DNA of 64,000 nucleotides, taken from the NCBI RefSeq assembly GCF_028898845.1, contig NZ_CP118575.1:62001-126000 (forward strand). The letters run 5' to 3'. A program made the translations under genes and the position numbers. This document shows positions 60,249 to 64,000 of the stretch, one piece after another; position 1 is the first letter of the stretch, and the number at the start of each line of letters is the position of its first letter. The DNA is from Streptomyces sp. WZ-12 (GTDB taxonomy: Bacteria; Actinomycetota; Actinomycetes; Streptomycetales; Streptomycetaceae). The notes under the pieces are model-generated. The model made no database searches, was not told where the DNA came from, and saw nothing but the letters and a program-made list of their open reading frames with translations.

Positions 60249-63200
60249 CACAGTTCCCTCTCTTCCGGCCGGGAGCCGGGTGACAGGTGGTCTAGGGGCA
60301 GATCGGGGCTATCCATCCCCTGCAAGAGCACGGAGCGGAATTCCTTCAGCAGCGTCGTCACGATCTCCCTTTCCACGAAGCTAGGTTTGTACTGGACCTG
60401 GCCGACCACTTCGTCGGCGATGTCCGCCAACGTGATTTCCAGATCGAATTTCGCGATGTCCCGCCGCATCGGGAACGGGACCAGGGACAGCGCCCCAGTG
60501 GGCTCCTCGGCCTCACCGACACCGTGGAAGAGTGTGGTGACGTGAGTGAAGGCGTTGCCGGAGAGCCAGTTGACGGCGAAGTCAGACCACGGCGCACGCC
60601 CTTCGGCCCGGGGCGGATTGAGTTCCGCCACCAGCTGGTCCAGGGGATAATTCATGTGCTCCAGCACACCGAGCGAGAAGGCATGGACCTCGCGGAGCAG
60701 CTCTCGGAAGCTGTTGGCGCCGCTCGGCCGGGCCCGTACGAGCACGGTGTTGAGGTAGTAGCCCACAGCAGACTCCCAACCCGGTTCGCCGCGCTGGGCG
60801 ATGGCAGTGGCGACGACGGTGTCCTCGGCACCGGTCAGCCGGTTCAGTGCCGCGAAGAAGCCTGCCAGCACCAGGGTGCTGAGCGAGACGCCCTCCCGCA
60901 CCGCGAACGCCTTCAACCGGCCCGTTTCGTCCGCGTTCCAGCGGAAGATCAGGTCCGCCCCCTCGTAAGTGACCACGGGCAGCCGTTCCTTGACCAGGGC
61001 CGCCGCCCCGGCCGATGGGGGCAAATCGAGGTTGGCCGGTGGTGCCGCCAGGCGCTCCGCCCACCAGCGCAGCGCCGCCTCGGCCTCGGGACCGCCCAGC
61101 CAGGCGCGCTCCCACTCGACAAAGTCCGTGTAGGGGGCGGCCGGTTGCTGGGGCACCAGGTCTGCGCACAGCGCCCGTTCGTAGTACATCCGCAGATCGC
61201 GTACGACGGTGTCCACGGACGCCGCGTCGACGGCAACATGGTGCATGACCAGCAGCAGGAAGTGGTCTTCGGGGCCGCGAGAGACCAGCGCCGCCCGAAG
61301 GATGGGGCCTTGATCGAGGTCGAGCGGGCAGTGCCCCCGTTCCACGAGCAGGTCATGCACCTCTTTGTCCTCGAGCCCCGAGCCGTCCTCCGTCAGGAAC
61401 TCGTAGACCGGCTGGTCCAGGATCAGCTGGTAGGGCCGTCCGCCCGCCTCGACGAAGACCGTCCGCAGCACCGGGTGCCGCTCCACCACCGCCCGTACAG
61501 CATCCTCCAGCGCCTGCTCGTCCACCTCGGTGGGGATGCGTGCGGAGAACATGAGGTTGTACGGCACGCCGTCGGGCGACAACTGCTGCATGAACCAGAT
61601 CGAGGTCTGCCCGTGTCCGGCGGGCGCCAGCTCGAAGGCCGACGTAAGCTCCAGCGCAGTCCGCAGTCTCTCGACCGCCGGCAGACCATCGTCCGCAGGC
61701 TGCTCCAGCAATTGCCGCGCGGCAAGTTCGTCCAGCAGCTCTTGCGCGTCCTCGTCCAACAGGCCGTCGACGACGTACGCCGATTCCGCCCTCGCAGGCG
61801 GCGGCGTACCGTCGTTCGCTGCCGTTTCCTTTCCGTCCCCGACAAGTTCGAGCAGCCGTTGCAGAAGGTCGGCCACAGTGCGGTCGTCCAGGAACTCCGC
61901 CGGGGACAACCGGTGCCCGAACAGCGACTGCATCCTGTTGGTCAGGCGGATGGCCAGCATGGAGTCCAACCCGAAGTCTCTCAGCCGGGTGGTGGGGCCG
62001 AATTTTTCGGGCGGAACCCCGAGTACCTCGGAGATTTCCCCGAGGATGACCTCCCGGGGAACCAGGCGCCCGGTCCCGTCAGCCGGAGCGGTCTCAGCCA
62101 GCGCGGTACCCTGCGGGGCAGGGTGCGAGGCATCGGTGGCGGAAGGCGCGGCGTTGGTCCCGGGCGCCCCCTCACGCGGTGCCGCCTCCAGCCAGTACCG
62201 GTCCTTCTGCCAGCGGACCAGCGGTGTCCCGACCACCTGCGCACCCGCCGGGGACAGCGCCTCAAGCGACAGGGGCACGCCGCGCACGAACAGGGAGGCG
62301 ACAGCCCCCAGTAGGTTTCGCATGTCGCTCTCCCCCCGCTGCAGGGAGTTGACCACATGAACGTGCACCCCGTCGGCCAGCGCCGTCTCCTCGACGGCAC
62401 CGCGCAGCACGCCGTGCGGACCGATCTCGACGAAGGTGTCGATGCCGTCCTCGATGAGCCCCTTGACGGCCGGGGCGAACCGCACGCAGTCTCGGAGATT
62501 GTGCGCCCAGTAGTCCGCGTCGACGACGGGGCTGAGCACACCGCCGAGCGTCGTGGAGCGCAGCGCCACCTCGAACGACCGGGGAACAATGTCCTGGAGC
62601 GCCTCGCGCAGCACCGGTGCGATCGGTGTCATGGACGTGCTGTGCGCCGCCCGCTCGAGCCGCAGCCGCCGCGTCGCTATCCCCGCGCCCCGCAGATCCT
62701 CCTCCAGTGCGCGGATCGCGTCGGGCTCACCGGAAACGGTCACGCTGGTGGGACTGTTGACCGCCGCGAGCGACACGCACTCCCCGTAGGGGGTGAGGTA
62801 CGCAAGGACGTCTCCCGAGAACTCCACAGCGATCACGGCACCCACTCCGACCTCGTGCTGCATCAGGTGCGATCGGGTCACCGCGACCCGAGCCGCATCC
62901 TCCAGGGACAGCGCGCCGCCCACGCAAGCCGCGGCTACCTCGCCGAGACTGTGCCCGACGAGTGCCGCTGGGCGCACACCGAGATCCGTCCACACCCGCG
63001 CCAGTGAGACCTGGAAGGAGAACAGCACCGGCTGCATGACGTCCAAGTCGTCCAAGCGCGACTTCTCCGGGGGCGCCGTCATCGCCTCGAGCACCGACCA
63101 GCCGGCCAGGTCGCGCACGACGGCATCGCAGTTTTCCATCTGCTCGCGGAAGCCGGCGTGCCAACGCAGCAAGTCGCGGCCCATACCCGGCCACTGGGTT

Positions 63201-64000
63201 CCACCCCCATTGAAGACGAACGCGATCCGCCCCTCGCCCTTGCTCGCAGCGACCGTGCCCTGCACGATGTCACGGTGCGGCTCCCCGTCGCTGACCCGCG
63301 CCAGCCCGTCAAGTACGTCCTGACGGTCGCGTGCCAGGATCGTGACCCGGTGTTTGTGGTGGGTGCGCCGGTTCGCCAGGGTGTGCGCGAGATCGGGAAC
63401 CCACAGACGGGCATCGCGCTCGATGTGATTGGACAGTTCACGGCAGGTGTCCAGCAAGGCCTCCGCGGAGTGGGCGGTGACGGGCATCAGGTGCGTCCGC
63501 TCCGGCGGCTCAGACGTGTGGTGAACCGGCGTGAGGTCCCCCTGATGGCTCGGCCCGAGATGGCGCCCCCTCATCCCGGAGACGAAGGAGCCGGCGGTGA
63601 CGGCCAGTCCGTCAGCGTGCAGCGCGCCGAGCGAGGAGAGCAGTCTCCAATCGTCGTCCGTGCCTCGCTGGAGCGAGGGAAGGCAGCTCACCGCACGATC
63701 CGCGAAAGCCTCGCGTATCGGCTTCAACAGCACGGGGTGCGGGCTGAGCTCGACGACGGTGTCGACACCCCGCCGCTCCATGGTCTGCAGGGCGCTGGTG
63801 AGCTGGCTCGGCCGCCGGACGTTCTCCACCCAGTAGTCGGGCCCCAGATCGCCGCCGCTGACCTCCTCCCCGGTGACGGTGGAGATCATGGGGATCCGGG
63901 TCTCAGTCGGGTTGATCCCCTCGAGCGCGGCTCGTAGCGGAGCGAGCACCGGTTCCACCGAGCGCGAGTGCGCCGCGTACCCCATCCGGACCCGGTGGCT
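60248..64000 (-). CDS. PKS-NRPS hybrid: (AT C-terminus)-AT-ACP-C, N-terminus beyond window
   Basis: The frame is open to the window edge; the visible Met at 63985 is internal. In order it has: (1) the C-terminal part of an acyltransferase (MGYAAHSRSVEPVLAPLRAA, VVELSPHPVLLKPI); (2) a KS-to-AT-type linker without a KS; (3) a complete AT (FVFNGGGTQWPGMGRDLLRW, active Ser in ALVGHSLGEVAAACVGGALS, His in ERAAHSTSMTPIAPVL); (4) an ACP (LRDFGLDSMLAIRLTNRMQS); and (5) a condensation domain (HGQTSIWFMQQLSPDGVPYN, HHVAVDAASVDTVVRDL with HHxxxD, and DFAVNWLSGNAF). Both ATs have AAHS rather than HAFH or YASH, so the extender unit is uncertain. It condenses a polyketide with the amino acid on the A-PCP protein. 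Its position corresponds to salA. Confidence 0.88.
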   Translation of the reverse strand, partial: SHRVRMGYAAHSRSVEPVLAPLRAALEGINPTETRIPMISTVTGEEVSGGDLGPDYWVENVRRPSQLTSALQTMERRGVDTVVELSPHPVLLKPIREAFADRAVSCLPSLQRGTDDDWRLLSSLGALHADGLAVTAGSFVSGMRGRHLGPSHQGDLTPVHHTSEPPERTHLMPVTAHSAEALLDTCRELSNHIERDARLWVPDLAHTLANRRTHHKHRVTILARDRQDVLDGLARVSDGEPHRDIVQGTVAASKGEGRIAFVFNGGGTQWPGMGRDLLRWHAGFREQMENCDAVVRDLAGWSVLEAMTAPPEKSRLDDLDVMQPVLFSFQVSLARVWTDLGVRPAALVGHSLGEVAAACVGGALSLEDAARVAVTRSHLMQHEVGVGAVIAVEFSGDVLAYLTPYGECVSLAAVNSPTSVTVSGEPDAIRALEEDLRGAGIATRRLRLERAAHSTSMTPIAPVLREALQDIVPRSFEVALRSTTLGGVLSPVVDADYWAHNLRDCVRFAPAVKGLIEDGIDTFVEIGPHGVLRGAVEETALADGVHVHVVNSLQRGESDMRNLLGAVASLFVRGVPLSLEALSPAGAQVVGTPLVRWQKDRYWLEAAPREGAPGTNAAPSATDASHPAPQGTALAETAPADGTGRLVPREVILGEISEVLGVPPEKFGPTTRLRDFGLDSMLAIRLTNRMQSLFGHRLSPAEFLDDRTVADLLQRLLELVGDGKETAANDGTPPPARAESAYVVDGLLDEDAQELLDELAARQLLEQPADDGLPAVERLRTALELTSAFELAPAGHGQTSIWFMQQLSPDGVPYNLMFSARIPTEVDEQALEDAVRAVVERHPVLRTVFVEAGGRPYQLILDQPVYEFLTEDGSGLEDKEVHDLLVERGHCPLDLDQGPILRAALVSRGPEDHFLLLVMHHVAVDAASVDTVVRDLRMYYERALCADLVPQQPAAPYTDFVEWERAWLGGPEAEAALRWWAERLAAPPANLDLPPSAGAAALVKERLPVVTYEGADLIFRWNADETGRLKAFAVREGVSLSTLVLAGFFAALNRLTGAEDTVVATAIAQRGEPGWESAVGYYLNTVLVRARPSGANSFRELLREVHAFSLGVLEHMNYPLDQLVAELNPPRAEGRAPWSDFAVNWLSGNAFTHVTTLFHGVGEAEEPTGALSLVPFPMRRDIAKFDLEITLADIADEVVGQVQYKPSFVEREIVTTLLKEFRSVLLQGMDSPDLPLDHLSPGSRPEEREL

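Larger units (their letters stand above)
48927..64000 (-). other. PKS/NRPS biosynthetic operon, salinosporamide/cinnabaramide-like (right end beyond window)
   Basis: Thirteen or so genes run in one direction with stop/start overlaps or short gaps. The order AT-AT-ACP-C, A-PCP, stand-alone KS, P450, MbtH matches what I recall of salA-B-C-D-E, and a BacA-like prephenate decarboxylase corresponds to salX. The assignment is by domain order and motifs, not by database search. Genes for the extender unit, resistance, export and regulation are not seen in the window and may lie to the right. Confidence 0.7.

Noticed and set aside
48910..63937. Long plus-strand frames across the biosynthetic operon (for example 58368-60545, 56611-58620, 60524-62314)
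   Set aside because: All are shadows of the minus-strand PKS/NRPS genes, with His/Arg/Gly-rich low-complexity products and no motifs.

Overview
The window is high-GC actinobacterial DNA, almost certainly Streptomyces. The evidence is the GC-biased codon use, an Lsr2-family protein, rare TTA codons paired with a tRNA-Leu(UAA), DUF6192- and DUF1023-type proteins, and a PKS/NRPS operon. About 1-48.8 kb is a graveyard of nested insertion sequences around a few cargo genes, typical of a linear plasmid or a chromosome arm. About 48.9-64 kb is the downstream part of a secondary-metabolite operon on the minus strand that continues past the right edge.

Region 1 (1-15.5 kb): remnants and full copies of IS481, IS3, IS630, ISAs1, IS6, IS110, IS66 and ISL3 elements surround four other items. 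These are a tyrosine-recombinase fragment; a contractile tail-sheath gene (3025-5097) carrying seven near-identical RCC1-like repeats; a broken Ala/Gly-rich gene; and a small lsr2 paralogue (9553-9879). Region 2 (15.5-19.9 kb) has visibly lower GC. It holds a zinc-ribbon gene, an aldo/keto-reductase-like gene without most of its catalytic residues, a peptidoglycan-binding gene overlapping a small HTH-like gene, and a tRNA-Leu(UAA) on the minus strand. Three of these genes contain TTA codons. Region 3 (20-40.4 kb) is nested IS5, IS3, IS6, IS630 and IS21 elements, with a Tn554-like pair of broken tyrosine recombinases, an EF-hand gene and a group II intron remnant split by an IS630 copy. Several nestings can be dated because the target duplications are exact. 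Region 4 (40.7-46.6 kb) is one 1976-codon gene with an N-terminal alpha/beta-hydrolase (DUF1023-like) and a hydrophobic C-terminal part, containing three TTA codons. Region 5 (46.7-48.75 kb) is an IS6 stub and a truncated IS21 element.

Region 6 (48.9-64 kb) is one tightly packed minus-strand operon. In transcription order it encodes AT-AT-ACP-C (start outside the window), A-PCP, a stand-alone ketosynthase with a non-canonical active site, a P450, an MbtH-like protein, a possible small protein, a Dabb protein, a PaaK-like adenylate-forming enzyme, a class IV aminotransferase, a BacA-like prephenate decarboxylase, an ornithine-cyclodeaminase-like protein, a DUF1330 protein and a PhzF-like protein. 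The first five match, in order and domain type, what I recall of salA-salE of salinosporamide biosynthesis. The BacA-like gene matches the route to its cyclohexenylalanine-type residue. I infer a gamma-lactam-beta-lactone (salinosporamide/cinnabaramide-like) pathway with an unfamiliar set of precursor genes.
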